From positions 15,450,914 through 15,514,913 of the forward strand of contig OX328104.1 in NCBI GenBank assembly GCA_946811185.2: a DNA stretch of 64,000 bases. Reading direction: 5' to 3'. A program made the translations under genes and the position numbers. A model generated the notes under the pieces. The model ran no database searches and was not told where the DNA came from. It saw only the letters and a list, made by a program, of their open reading frames with translations. This document shows, in pieces, positions 45,201 to 60,200 of this stretch (within the stretch, counting starts at the first letter, position 1; each line of letters begins with the position of its first letter). This stretch comes from Hippopus hippopus. Lineage: Eukaryota > Mollusca > Bivalvia > Cardiida > Cardiidae.

Positions 45201-48200
45201 TACTTTGTGAGATATTAAAGTTAAAACAATCAAGATGTTGCAATATTTTTGGGCATTTTTAAAACCGTCTGTAAAAATAAAAGGCCTGTTTCATTGATAC
45301 AACAGTTCATATATTTGATATTAGAGGATAAATCCCTATGTATAAATTTTCTATGATAAATCAATTTTGCCCTGTCATGTTACAAATTGGACTACATTTT
45401 CTTTTCTTTATTTCTATTCCAGAAACTTAGGTAAATTTCTACCCCACAGGATCTTAATCAAATTTGAAAATGACTATCCTACCTGTAGACTTATCCTCCA
45501 TCTTATTCTATTATTACAAAAATACTAGAAAAGGTCTAAGTCTGTAGTTCATCTGATAATACTTTTTTCCAACACAGATAACTTGAAATTAAGTTTTGTA
45601 TACTGTTATATTGAAAGCTTACCCTGAGTATTCCTGATCTTAGCTGATAAAGCTGTTGCTTCAATGCCTTTATATCTGTTGTCATGGCAACCTGGGAGTC
45701 CATCACAAAGACCCTTTCTACCAGATCTATGTCGCCTTTGAACTTCTGTTGGACTTTAGCATATATGCTACTTGCAACTGGGCTGACATATTCGCCCCGG
45801 GCATTTTTCGGGCATCCAACCTTATCAGCATGTGTGCCAATCAGAATAACAGTCGGACGACTTGGTAGCTGTCCACAATGACCTGAACAAAGATTAAGTC
45901 AGTTGTTAAAAAAAGTGGCTATTATGGATCCATAATTATGTGATTGCAGATGGCAATTTAAATGTGGCTCAAATCACGGAATTTGTCTTTGATAGGACAG
46001 AAATCATTGTAGGAAAAGGAGAAAATGCTGGTTACCAGCATTTTCTCCTTTTCCCCCACAATATTTTTATAAGACATCTTTCTCAGGTTTGTTTAAACCG
46101 GGGGTTATGTGGTAACGGTTTAAGTAATATTTAGATGTTGCAAGACTTTCGTTCTCAGTGATAATAATATCTTATCTTTCAACTAACCTGATATCCATGC
46201 AATAACACTCATGTGGGTTTTTTTTTAATATACCACATATTTTTATAGAACAGTTTTTGATGTACCATGGATATGATCATGATTTCTCCAGGTAAATGTC
46301 ACGTTTTATGATGTAGTCAACATCATTCATGACATCATTATTATTGCTAATCCATATCCATTTCATCTGCAAATATTGCTACATTTGTTTTTTTTTTTTT
46401 TTCATTGTTAGAAATAATAAACAGCAAAAAATCAGGCATTAAAAGATAAATAAATATGTACATAGAGTTGTCGTAGATCAAAAATATCTAACTTGGTTGT
46501 GAGAAAACACCAAAGCTTGACACTTATCAATTCTCCCAACCTCGTTAGATATTTTTGATATACAACAACACTATGTACATATTTTCTGTGTACAAACTGC
46601 TCATCAAAGAACCCATATACTCTGAATGTAACAAGATGAAAAATACCTACCCAATGGTAGCATTGGAGTGACTCTAGCTTTCAGGAAATTGAGCCAGAAA
46701 TAAACTTGAGCGATCTGTTCATCAAAAGGGTCCATCAGACTGAACAAAACAATGTGTATACAACCCATCTCTCCCAAATAGTGATCATACAACACATAGT
46801 ATGGCTCATAGCCAGAAAAGTCCCACAGACTCAGTTCTCCGACACCTGGAAATAGGATAACAGTTGTATACTAATTAGGAGATTTAGACTGTTGCCATAA
46901 TCTTAGTTGCATTAACTCTTAGAGCACCAAATAAACCTATCAGACATTTCTATCCTAGAAATACAACCCAAATAGTTGCCATTTCGTGGTTGCTTATGCC
47001 TACAGTGTTTCAGCAAAGAGGACAGTGTAGATCATGCTGCAAGTTTTGTGCAGCCTGATCTTGATCTACACTGGCCACAAAGGCAACTATAGTTGTGAAA
47101 GGCACTTTAAGGGTTAAAAGTTTAAATATCTAAAGTTTTATCATTTTTCTTTATCATGAAAAATGAATACATAAGAACCACAGAAATCCAGTTTGTTATT
47201 TATAATCAACAGTTTCATTCCATCTGCATCCTCAAAAAAAATTTTTTTTTGTCACAAGAGTGAGTAAATATTTTTTTTTTCCCCCAACAAAAAACTTGAT
47301 ACCAAAGGCTTGATACCAAACAAGAAAATTTATGAAGTGCCTATATTGACAGCACAGATGACAAATTAAAGGTGGCTCAAATCAAGAGATTGGTGTTTGA
47401 TAATATCAAAATCATTGTGGAAAAGGAGAAAAAAGCTGTTTATTGGCATATTTTCCTTTTCCAACCATGTTTTCAAAAACCTTTATCTTCAGAGATGTAA
47501 AGACCTGAAATTGTTTGGTACAATGACACTATGAATTCATCAGGGAATGAATGAAACACAATGAAAAACAGCACTCTATTGTTCGATATTTTGGCTAAAT
47601 GCCTTCTTCAAGAGTTTGAAACACTTTTTCCTCTAGAACATTTGACAGAGCGGGAACGTTGACATTGCGTAACATAGCTGATGTCACTTCTCTTGTAAAA
47701 CAATATGGCTGCAGTAATTCACATTAAAAAAACGTACTAGAGGAAAAAGTGTTTTGAACTCTTGAAAAATGCAATTAGCCGAAATATCGAACAATAGAGT
47801 GTAGTTTTTCATAATGTTTGGTACAGGGTTAAAACAGTAGGCTTACAATAGACAAAATAGATTCTATATTACCAGTGATGTTGACTTGCTGTATGTTGAT
47901 TCCCTTAGTGTATTGGGGATTACCAACTGTATAACATAGTGGTGTTGGCAAACTGTACTGACGAGATAATCTGGTCTTCCCCACTGAAATACAGACAGAA
48001 TATCATGTTTGTGTTTGTGTTATTAAAATTACAAATTTTGTGAGGCAAAAAGATTAAAACAATCTTGTCAACGTCATATTTCATCAGATGTTGAAGTAAC
48101 TACAAAATGCTTATCAAAAATAAACTCAGTCACACTTTTATCAAATCTTAAAGGGCAAAAAAAAACCCCTGGAAACTTAGGTCAATTGATAGTTAACCTT

Positions 48201-51200
48201 TACCAGGCGACAAAATTTTAGCCCTGTCCAAATTGAAAGCGTCTGCAGACGACAAATTCAATGTGGTTCAAATGGTGCAATTTTACTTTGATAGGGTTGA
48301 AAACATTGTGGGAAAAAGAGAAAATGCTGGTTACCAGCATTTTCTACTTGTCCCACAATGTTTTCAAAAGGCTTCTTTCTTAGGGTTTTTAAAAGTCGAC
48401 ATTGTGTGGTAAAAGGTTAAAGTTTTGTAAGATTTGAAACAACTGGTACTAAAAACTTTCATCAAATCAGTAACATTTCGTCAAATTTTTCAATGGCTGC
48501 TAGAAACTTTGCTGAAATCAATTACATGTAAAAAGTCTCTAACACCTTCAGAAGACTTCATTCAAATCAGTCACTTGCAATTCCTGTAGGACACTTTGCA
48601 AGAATTATTTAAGGAATGAAGAGAATTTTTTTTTGTTTTCATGGAGGTATGAAAAAAAAACCTAATCACACTTTTGTATGAAACCGCTTCATACAAAAGT
48701 GTGATTAGGTTTTTTTTTCATACCTCCATGAAAACAAAAAAAATTCTCTTCATTCCTTATAATTCAATATCACAGACAACAAATCTGCACTTAAATAATA
48801 CTAACTGCTTTTTTTTTTGTAAATCCAACATTGCATATTTATTTAATGCCCATTTCATTCATATTTCATAGGACGGCAAAACTGCTCGTTTGTGACGTAA
48901 AGATGACGTAATTCATGAAGTCATTATACGTAGTATTGAACATTTGCAGATTTAGTAGATTTATTATTAGAAGTTCAATACCCTAGAATTAAGTTAAAAA
49001 TAAATATTGTTAGAACCAAGCAAGGTGACAAAGTTTTAAGCTCTCTCTTTAAATTTACTGTTGGATATTTTTTCAATATTCAGAGAAAAAAAATTCAGCT
49101 AGCAATTTGAACTTTGGATTCGATATAAAATCAGAACGAAAAACATTATGAAATCTCTTATACATGTTTGTTTACATTAGTTTGACTGCAAAAGTAGTTC
49201 CAGCACTGCATTTTTTTTTTTCATGGAGCTATGAAAAAATTTTATCAGCCAATCAGAACTTGTCAATATTCATGAAAACAACTAATATTGAATTATTTCA
49301 CAATAATCAAATTCTGCAATAAATACCATACACGAATCTAACATTCTAACATGACAGGTGAATTCCGGTCTATAAACACAGTGCAATAAAAGCTTGGTAA
49401 AAGAGAAGTCATTCTATATAAAGTGACATCATTCTATGTAAATTTAGTCGCTCATGGCTGTTCCGATCTGCCCTCTGATATTTTATCAATGAAAGTCACT
49501 TGACATAAACAAATCGCCCTCATTGGTTTTTTATTGTGCCTCATAACTCACAACTGTAGTTTATTGAACAATAAACCACTATAAGAAGATTATTTCTTAA
49601 TTACCATATTTTCCTCCTTTAATGTTCGGGCTAGGTTTTGAACTTGAACTAGGGCCAGGGCTTGCACCAGAACTGCTAAGTCTTGATCTACGAAAAAAGC
49701 TGCTGAACAGACCACATTTCAGGGTCTCAATAAGGGTTGATTTACCAACCCCAGTAGACCCGAGAAATTTGACCTTGACCTGTGGTAGTGGAAGTGTTGA
49801 AACCATCAGCTGTTTTACATACATCTCTCCTTTCTCCTAAAATATAAAGTTGCTTTACCCATTCCTGTGCAAATATAAATTCTTATGTGCTCCTGCAGTT
49901 CACAGCTTTGGAAACCATTGTGAGTATCGAAGCAATTGCTTGCTACAAACAATGGCTTCTTTTTCCCCACAATGTTTTCCATACAATTGACCCTTTACCA
50001 CACAATCCCGCAACCTCTGATTTGTCTTCTGCAAATGCCTTCGATTTGGACCAGTGTAAAATTTTGTTGTTTGGTAAAGAGTTAAAGAATTGTAATATAA
50101 GGTCAGAATGGTTGATGAATATTATCTCAAGCTGCACATAAGAAGGGGTTTGAAAACACAGATATTTATGGTTCAAGTCTGAAAAGACATCACCAAGGAT
50201 TATACACAAAAGAATCCATGTCCCTGCATATTTTGATTTTTTACAAGACAACAAATTTTTGACATGTCCATAATCAAAGTATTTGCAGACTACAAATTCG
50301 ATAGCCAGTCACCTACATTTTCTCTTTTTCCAAAATGTTGCCAATATCCCTTTTCCTTCACACTCATTACATCACTGGATTGTTTGAAAAAGGGTTGACC
50401 ATGATGCTAAATGGCAAGTTTTTTTCTGACTGGTTACGATGTAATTCTCACTAGAAATCAAAGTACCAGTAAGTAAAAGTTCTGATCAAAGTAAGAAATT
50501 TTAAAGAGAGTGATGAAAATATGACCATTGTATGGACATGCCAACACTTGCAGTTGCCTTTTTGTGAAATTCTTAATAACTAAGGGGCATAACTGTGTTA
50601 AAAATATTTTGAGCCTCATTTGCTCTTCTGGTATTAAGTCCCTTTTGATGGTTACGACATTTTCCTAGTTTGAAGCAAATATGTTAAGTAATGAGACAGA
50701 GATATCACACAGATATCCAAGATATCCAAGTTTTTTACCAATGGCAATGACAGGATTATGCCACTACCTTGGCTTTTACTAAGAAAACAGCTGAGCTTAA
50801 AAAAAGTCTTTTTCTTTTACATATAGTTATCCTATATATGAGCGTGTACTCATTCATTATGAAGGTGTAGAATATTCAAAAATATGCAAGCAAAATCATC
50901 AACATACCCCTTTAACTTTACTTAGGAGTTCTGCTATTTCTGTAAAACCTTCTGCCAGAGCCATTATTTCTGGAGTAACACCATCCTGTAAAAAATTGAC
51001 AAGTACTGGTAAGTTAATTCTTTAAAAAAATTACAAAATTTTACACTTGCTTATTTTGAAAGCATTTGCAGATGACAAATTTTCTCCTCTTCCCACAATA
51101 TTTTCTACCCAATGACAGATAGAAACGACTAGTGGAGGAAATGGTTTGGGGGCGAAACGACTCGGAACCTTACAAAACATATGATTCTATGATAGAGGCT

Positions 51201-54200
51201 TCACCAAATACTGTTACAGCCATTCAATATCCTATAGCCAGTTTAATCAAGACTTACTCTTTACTAGTTTTAGCCACCCTTTTGAAGACATAGTGGTATC
51301 CAGCATTTTCTACTTTTCCCACTATGTTTTCTATCCTATCAAAGACAAGTTCCATCATTTGAGTCAATTAAAATTATTGTCTGTAAAAGCTTTGAGTTTG
51401 GATAAGTCTAAAATTCTGTCCTTTGGTAAAGAGTTAATTGAAGCAATCAATTAGGAACTATTTTATGTACTTACCTTGTTTGGGATGTCTGCACTTGCAC
51501 CAGAAAGTATCAAACATCTAATAATATCAATGTAACCCAGTTTGCTGGCTATGTGGAGGGATGTAATATTGGTGTCCTACAAAGAGACAGTTACAATGAA
51601 AAAAAAAAGGGTTTTTTTGAACATGCATGATTAATTTCAACATTAAATTCTTCACAAGCTTAACCTTGTACAGCTAGTCTTACAGAAATAAAAAACAAGA
51701 AAAAACTACAGACAAAAATACAAAAAACTTATCATTTTCCTTCACTACTTGAGAAAAGCAAAAGCAATGAGCAACCTGTATTCATCAAGCACTCACTGAA
51801 TGACCCAAAACTGCTTCCATAAAACAGATGTGAGTTCATACTTATCAGTAAAATAGCTCTTAATGGTGTTAAATGCCGTTTTCAAAATTATTTCAGTTAT
51901 ATAGCGGACGCTAGAGCACCTCTTCATGCTTTCCTGGAGTTTTTGTTACTATTACTTTGCACAATATTCTTCCCAAGCCACTAGCTGCTTTCCCACATAA
52001 CATCAAAAGAATGAACAGCTGTGAGAGAGGAATGAATCCTGTCGTAATGACTATCATCAATCCTCCGAAAGGAATTGGTCAAGCTTGGGATTCAAACCAG
52101 CAACACCTATTCTCCTGTTGTCCGCTACCGACTGTACTACAAGGGCTTGGCTTTCTTCCAAATGATTTGTCCATATCAAATGCATCAAAGTAAAAATGAC
52201 TTGGCTCATTCACTAGCAAGTAATTCTGACATTTTCTGCTGACATAAATGTAAATCAACAGCACGGTTTTCAGAAAGTGCGCCTGGCTGGGAAGCTCGGT
52301 GGTTAGCATATCCGACTCATGACCTGGTGGTTGTGAGTTTGATACCCGGTTGAGATGAACTTTCTTTCTGGTGATTTTTCGACTCTCACCTCTGATGCAT
52401 GTAAGAAAAGTAGTCAGGGACTTGGAAAGAAAGTTGTGTCAGTACTGGTGCGAGAAAGCAGGAAACACATGCGTAGTTGCACTGACCGCCGTGATATGAC
52501 CCAAGCTGTAAAAAGGGCACTAAACTCCGACACAACCAATCAATTGATTCAGAAAAAGCTGAGTTGTTGGGTAATGGGTTAACTCTTTCCCAAAAGATAA
52601 AATCTTAGACTTCTCCGAATTGCAGATTACAAACTATCTGCAGCTAAAATGATGATAATTGTCTGCTACAGTGTAGAAAACCTTATAGGAAAAGGAGAAA
52701 ATGCAGGTTTACCAGCATTTTCTCCTTTTCTCACTATATTTTCCAAAAGCTGTTTTTCTCACGCTTTTAAAAGTAGGTAGTGTGTGGTTAAGGGTTAGAT
52801 CTTTACCAAACAATCCTGAGTTTTAACAACCCTAAGGAAATAGCCTTTTAAAAACCTTGTGAGAAAAGGAGAAAATGCTGGTTACCAGCATTTTCTCCTT
52901 TTCTCACAAGGTTTTCTACCCAACCAAAAACAAATTTCAATTTTTTTATTCATACTTACTCCGTAGTCTGTAAATGCTTTGAATCCAGATAAACTTAAAA
53001 TTCTGTCGTTTGGTAAAGAGTTCTTGCACATAATTATGCTAAGTAAACTGAAGTTACCTTTGTCACCACATCCACTTTACACCCATATGCACACATTGTC
53101 TGTACAATACTAAGCAGTCCCTCCCTCACAGCACAATGTAATACATACTCTCCTGCATCCTGTAAATAAGCAGCACAAAATTAATATAAGTAGAAGATCT
53201 TGTAACCAGCATTTTCTCCTGTTCTTTCTCCTTTTCCCACAGTGTTTCCAAAGCCTTTTTCCTCTGGGAAATAAAACTGGGTTGGTAAAGGGTTCTTTTC
53301 TGTCACTTAGTTCAGCAATTTATCATTTGTTTAGATTGACAGGACCAAGCATAATATTAACTCATTACCAAACAACATAATTTTAGACTAATCCAAATTG
53401 AAAGCATTTGCAGACGACAAAGTTACTGTGATCCAAAAATTGAAATTTGTTTTGGGGAGGGAAGAAAACATTGTGGGAAAAGGAGAAAATGCTGGTTACC
53501 AGCATTTTCTCCTTTTCCCACAATGTTTTCAGAAGGCTTCTTTCTCAGGGTCGTGAAAACCAGGGATTGTTTGGTAAAGGGTTAAAGGTTTATGCAAGTC
53601 ATCACATAATTATGGATCCATAAAATCCATTTTGTCTTACAAGCAACTGAGTCATGAGGTAGAAAGGTCCTTGGACATGTTGAAAATTTGCATACAGCAA
53701 AAGGTTTCAAACCAGGTCAGTCTGCATGGACTGCGCAAGCTGACACAGGTAGATACTTTATGCAGATGCAGAAAATTCCATTTCCACAGAGCATGGCCCA
53801 AAGAAATATGATCAAGAAAAAGGACACTAGAAAAATAATTGACAAGTTATGGTAGTTTAAACATATAAGCCACTCTCTGGCAAAAGGGGGCTTAATGCAC
53901 CTCCGTGATCCAGTATACCAATCAAGCCATCACATAATTATGGATCCATAATAGCCACTTTTTTTAACAACCAACTTAATCTTGGGGTAGACTGGTACTT
54001 GGACATACAGAAAAGTGACAAATAGCAAAAAGTTTCAGCCCAGGTCAGCCTGCGCGGACTGTGCAGGCTGACCTGGGTTGATACTTTTCGCAGATGCATT
54101 AAGCCTCCTTTTCACAGAGCATGGCACATATTTATTATACATTGATAGAGAAACAAGTTCTTACAACTTACACCAATCTCTCTTGATTCTTCTTCCTGGA

Positions 54201-57200
54201 AACTGCACCAGTACTCTCGCCTAATGTGTGGGCCAATGAAGGGTCCCAAAGCTGACACCCATTCCAGAGAATTGAACTCAGGACCCTACCTTTATGAGGG
54301 AAACGCTCTACCTCACAACCAATGACAGCACATTGGCAAGTTGAAAACACTTTCATAAAATAAGAGTAATCAACATGATTTAATGGCTGATCATCAAAAA
54401 AATGTGGAAATATTGTAGAAAAGCCAAAAAAAAGATTACTCGTATGAGCAATTTTTCCTTTTCCCATACCGTTTTCCTAAGTAGACTGCTGCACTAGGGA
54501 AAAAGTGGGTGACAGGAGTTACTGACTTTATCTTACCTGAACCATGTCATCCATGTGACATCCTGCATGAAGCAACATCAAAGCTATGGCTGTCTGACGT
54601 CTGTTACATGCCAAATATAGGGCTGTACTTCCTCTCTGTAACAAACATAAGAATATTTTAGCTTAACCCTTTACCAAACAATCCCTGGTTTTAACGACCC
54701 AGAGGAAGAAGCCTTCTGAAAACACGGTGGGAAAAGGAGAAAATGCTGATAATCAGCATTTTCTCCTTTTCCCACAATGTTTTCTGCTCTTCCAAAGTCA
54801 AGTTTCAATTTTTGTGTCACGTTTGTCGTGTGCAAATGCTTTTAATTTGGACATGACTACAATTTTGTCATTTTGGTAAAAAGTTAACCCTTTACCACAT
54901 AGCAAAATATCAGACTTGTCCATATTGAAGGTGTTTACAGGCAGGGATTCAAATTTTTTTCAAATGATGGTATCTGTCATTGAACAGGTAGAAAACATTG
55001 CGGGAGAAGGAGAAATCGCTGGTAACCAGGCCTTTATTTACAGGATCGTTAAAACTTGGGATTGTGCGGTAAAGGGTTAACCCTTTACCACGCAATCCGT
55101 TCTTTTAACGACCCTGAGAAAGAAGCTTTTGAAAACATTGAGGGAAAAAGAGAAAATGCCGGTAACCAGCATTTTCTCCTTTTTCCTCCATGTTTTCAAC
55201 CTTTTCCAATACAAATTTCAATTTTTGAACCATAGTAATTTTATTTTGTTGTCTGCAAATGCTTTAAATTGTGATAAATCTAAAATCTGTCATTTTGGAA
55301 AGAGTTAAATACCAGCTCTATATAATCTTGTCCCATTTTGACATGCATTACAAACTTCTGTTGTCGCTCTTTTGATTAAAGAAGCAAGCTGCTTTCCCCA
55401 TGTAAACAAAATCAAATCAATGTCTAGCTCTAGGGAGAGGAATGAATCCTGACAAAATCTGTTGACTTTTCATTACACAGCAGAACTTTTGACATGTCTA
55501 TATGAAAAGTATTTGCAAAGGACAAAATTAATAAAATGGGCACTGAAATGATTAGATTTGTCTTTGGTTACCAACATTTTTCCCTTTTCTCACACTGCTT
55601 TCAAAAGCACTGCTCTCTGAGGCCCAAATAAATATTCTGGAAAAAATATGTTGCAGAGGATGTTATACAAATATGGTGTGCCATTTTCCCACAATGTTTT
55701 ATAAAAAATCTTTCTCTGGGCCTTAAAAAACGTTGGTTGTAGTTGGTTGTATTGGGGTTTAACACCACTTTAACAGCTAAGGTCATATCATGGCGGTCGG
55801 TGACCCACATGTGTTTCCTGGCTTTCTCACACCAGTACTAACACAACTTTCTTTCCAAAGCCACCGACTACTTTTCTCACATGCTTCAGCAGAGGTGAGA
55901 GGCGAAAAACGCCGGAACTTAAAAAACGTCTAACAACTAAAGTTTCTTTGCAGCTAGTGCAAAGTAAGACCAGCCTACATGCAGTCTAATTTTTTTTTTT
56001 CCTCTAATGCCTGCAATGGTGGGACAGTCTGACTAATAGCAGCCTTGAAAGGGCAATAATCAGGTGTAATTTTTCCTTGATTGAAGCTTCTGAATTTGTT
56101 CACTTGGGAGTAAAATGCATTTAACCCTTTACCAAACAACCCTGAGTTTGATAGACCCTGAAAAAGATCCCTTTTGAAAACATCATGGGAAAAGGAGAAA
56201 ATGCTGGTAACCAGCATTTCCTCCTTTTCCCACTATGTTTTCTACCCTTTCTAGAGACATCCTATTAATTGGGCCACATTTGACTTGTTGTCTGTAAATA
56301 CTTCAAAAATGGACAGGTCAAAGATTTTATCATGTAGTAAAGTGTTGAAGTCATTTTTGTGTGGTGCAGTTTTTATACAACTCACTTTATCCTTTAGATC
56401 TAGAGGCATGTCAGCTTCTATGAGTATTTTTACACAATCTAAGTGACCTCTGGCTGCTGCACAATGAAGGGCACTGTCTCCATCTTTGTTCTGAATGTCC
56501 AGTTTAGCACCACTGTTACACAAAATCTGCACAATTGAGGTAAATCCATGCCAGGTTGCATTGTGTAAAGCTGTTTCACCAAGCTATAATGAAAATGTTT
56601 CAAACTGTAGTGTATACAGCGTAGGTCAATACCAAATATAGCTAGGAGGGACATACAAAATCAGTATCATTATGGAGTGTACATTATCATTTGTTTGTCT
56701 TAAAATCAACATATTTATTTTGTTTGTCTTACGATGTTTCATTTCATTAATTTTCACCCTTAACTCTTTACCACACAATCCCGAGTTTTAACTATCCAGG
56801 GCAGTAAGACTTTTGAAATGATTGTGGGAAAAGAAGAAAATACTGGTAACCAGCATTTTCTCCTTTTCCCACAATATTTTCTACCTTTTCAAAAACATAT
56901 TCAATAACTTGAGCCACATTTATTTTGTCATCTGCAAAATTAATGCTTTCAATTCGAACCAGTCTTATATATGTTGCCGTGTGGCAAAGAGTGAAACAAA
57001 TTTACATTTGACAAGTTAAAGGCCCAGTAAAGGCCAAAATATCAAAGTAGGTGTCATACTACATTTAAATTTAAATCATAACATTTAAAAGTATGGAAAA
57101 TATTGTGGAGATGACAGTCTGTTATCATGTGGTTGGGTCATATGTTAGTCGCTGGCAGAAAAAAAAATTAAATCAGGCAAAAAGTAAACGAAAGACACAG

Positions 57201-60200
57201 CTACCTGGCAGGTTTTAATCTAGTTTTGAAATTAATTTCTGTCAGCGACTAACACTTGGACCGACCATACAATAACATATTGTCATCTTCACAATAATTT
57301 CATACTTTAAAATGGTATGATATAAATTCAAATGCATTTAAACACCCGCTTTGTTTACATTTGGCCTTTATTGGTACTTTAAAGAACAATGTTGTACATT
57401 ACAGAATTTCAATATGAATTTAAGTTTTAAACACAAGTACATTATCATGTGAAAACATTGCAGCATGAAAAATATAAAATGAAAATGATCCTGACAACAG
57501 CTATCCAAATCCTATCTGATATTGGTCTCCATTCAACGCAAGATTTCCTTTGTGTGTTGCAATTTGTACCATACCTACCGTATCTTGGAAATATATTCTT
57601 GCACAACTATCAAACCTTGTATTAAGTTTGATAAATTTGAGTTTTAAGAAAAGTGTGGAAAAGCTCTTGCCATAAGATGAAGCGTGAACGTTGTGCAAAA
57701 GTACTGAACGACTTACATTGTCCTGTAGATTGATATCCATGCCTGTGGAAGTGAGGTATTCTATGACAGAGACATGTCCATATCTGGCTGCCACATGACA
57801 CGCTGTTTCACCCGACTGACAGCAAAAATCAAAATATGCGTAAATTTCAACAACAAATACAATAAATGTCCATAAATTACAAAGTTAACTCTTTATCACA
57901 TAATCCCGAGTTTAAACGACCCTGAGGAAGAAGCCTTTCGAAAACATTGTTAGAAAAGAAGAAAATGCTGGTGACCAGCATTTTCTTCTTTTCTCACAAT
58001 GTTTTCTACCATATTAGAGACAAACCTCACCATTTCAGTCATATCTTAATTGTTGTATGCAAACACTTTCAATTTGGTCAAGTCTATATTGTTTTGTTTG
58101 GTAAACAGTTAAATCTCAGGCCTCTATGTAATTGTACCAGACAGTATTGTAGACCACACTTTAGTAATTTCAAGGCTGTTTTTTCATCAATATCTCTAAA
58201 TAATGTAGAGATGATAATCCAATGGCTGTTTTTTCATCAATATCTCTAAATAATGTAGAGATGATAATCCAATGGCTGTTTTTTCATCAATATCTCTAAA
58301 TAATGTAGAGATGATAATCCAATGGCTGTTTTTTCATCAATATCTCTAAATAATGCAGAGATGATAATCCAAAGTTCAAGTACTGAGACTGTCCACAAAA
58401 AGCGGCTATATCAAGTACAGGTCATTATTGTAAATTTAGAGAAATGATCAATTCATGATATTTCTGTCACATATACCTAGATGTACATGTACTTTGGAGG
58501 TTACATCATATCAACATTATTCCAATCATATGACAGAAACATCTCACATGTCGATTTTTCCTTGAACCAGTGCTTTACCAGTCATATTTTCATGATAATG
58601 GGAGACTTGAACCCCTAATGCAAAGGATTAAATCTATTTCTACTATGGTCTAGATTATTATTAAGCAGCAGCTAGAGCTCATGTTTTGGGGCTTTTGCCT
58701 CAGAGTCACTGAGGCTGTCAGCATTGTATTGGCTTAAGTCCTTTGGTAATATGTCTTGATAACACCCCCCACCTGACAGATGGGTATCAGCAACTTTTAC
58801 CCTTAAAGCCTATTTCTGCAGATGCACAAAATATGTGTCTGCAATACTGGTATTTATAATTGAGCCATGTTCTGGCAATAGGGGGCTTAATGCATCTCTG
58901 TAATGCATGATACCAAGCAAGTCATCACATGGTCATGGATCCCTTAAGTCCAATTTGTGTAACAACCGACTGAATTATGATGTACACTGGACCTTTCAGC
59001 TGAAGAAAATATTGACAAATAGCAAAAGTTTTCAGCCTAGGCCAGCCTGCGCGGACTGAACAGGCTCACCTTGGTAGATACATTTTGCAGATGTATTAAG
59101 CCACCTTTTCACAGAGCATGGCTCAATTTAAAGGTACAAATTACTAAAATTTCAGTCACCTTATTTATGTCATCTAATGGCACTCCTTCTTCCTTGAGGT
59201 ACTTAATGACCTCCACTTGACCTTGTCTAGCAGCCCAGTACACTGGACTGTCTCCATGCTGAAAAGGAAAATGCATAAAGATGAAACAAAACAACTGAAG
59301 TTCATCACTTCCAGTGCAAATATTAGCTTTGTCTATGTATATTGTAAGACCATTAAAACACTGATAAATACATGGAGGATATTTATTTTGATGAAAGATT
59401 GAAATTTATTTCATTTCGTGAACATTATCAGTAATATCTTAATGAGTGGCACAGCCACTCATGAAAATATTACCAGTGATGTTCACTTGATGAATTAAAT
59501 TTCAATCTTTCAGTGAAAAAAAAAAAATGTATTTATTTCATATTTCTAACCCCTTTTTAATGGGATTTTTATCCAAATACAGCACAGTTGTTTTTGGTAA
59601 TTCCCCGTGGCGTACCCCCTCCACATAGGTACGCATTGTAATATTATGTAAAGCTCGAGAAATGTAGGGTAAATGTGAGTGAATTATGCCATATTTCCAT
59701 CTTGTTGAATGGCACACAGTGTTTACCTAGTTGAGTAGTGCGCTGGAACTACTGTTTCCGCCTTCAATTGAAGAAATAGAAAAAATGAAATCAGTATTTT
59801 TCACTGGTCGTAGCCATGAAATATCAAAACATATTCCACCACTATTTCTCGATAAACTACAGAAAAGCATGAAATAAATCATTTTAATCCGCTATTTTTG
59901 CCAGTTTTTAAAAAACACTGTGGCAAAGGCAAATCCTTTGTATAAGCAACATGAAATATATGTTCTTTCAAAGAATAACAATACATGTACATGTATTCTA
60001 TATGGTGACTATAATTCTTTTAACATTTTCCGAAGTACATTTTCTTATTTTAATCCTTTGCTGTAGAATGCTTAAGAAAAGATTATCACAAAAAGGCAAC
60101 TCACTCAAAAGGGAGGATGAATCCTGTGAGCAGTCAAATAATACACCTGCATGAGTCAGTTCTAAGTTCTGTGTTTGAAACCTCCCCCCCCCCCATTCAT

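Noticed and set aside
45656..45868. Plus-strand frames over exon 12 (for example 45656-45868)
   Set aside because: They are antisense shadows of the conserved minus-strand THAD exon.
49622..49840. 72-codon plus-strand frame over exon 9
   Set aside because: Antisense to the P-loop exon, whose minus-strand reading has clear GTPase motifs and splice sites.
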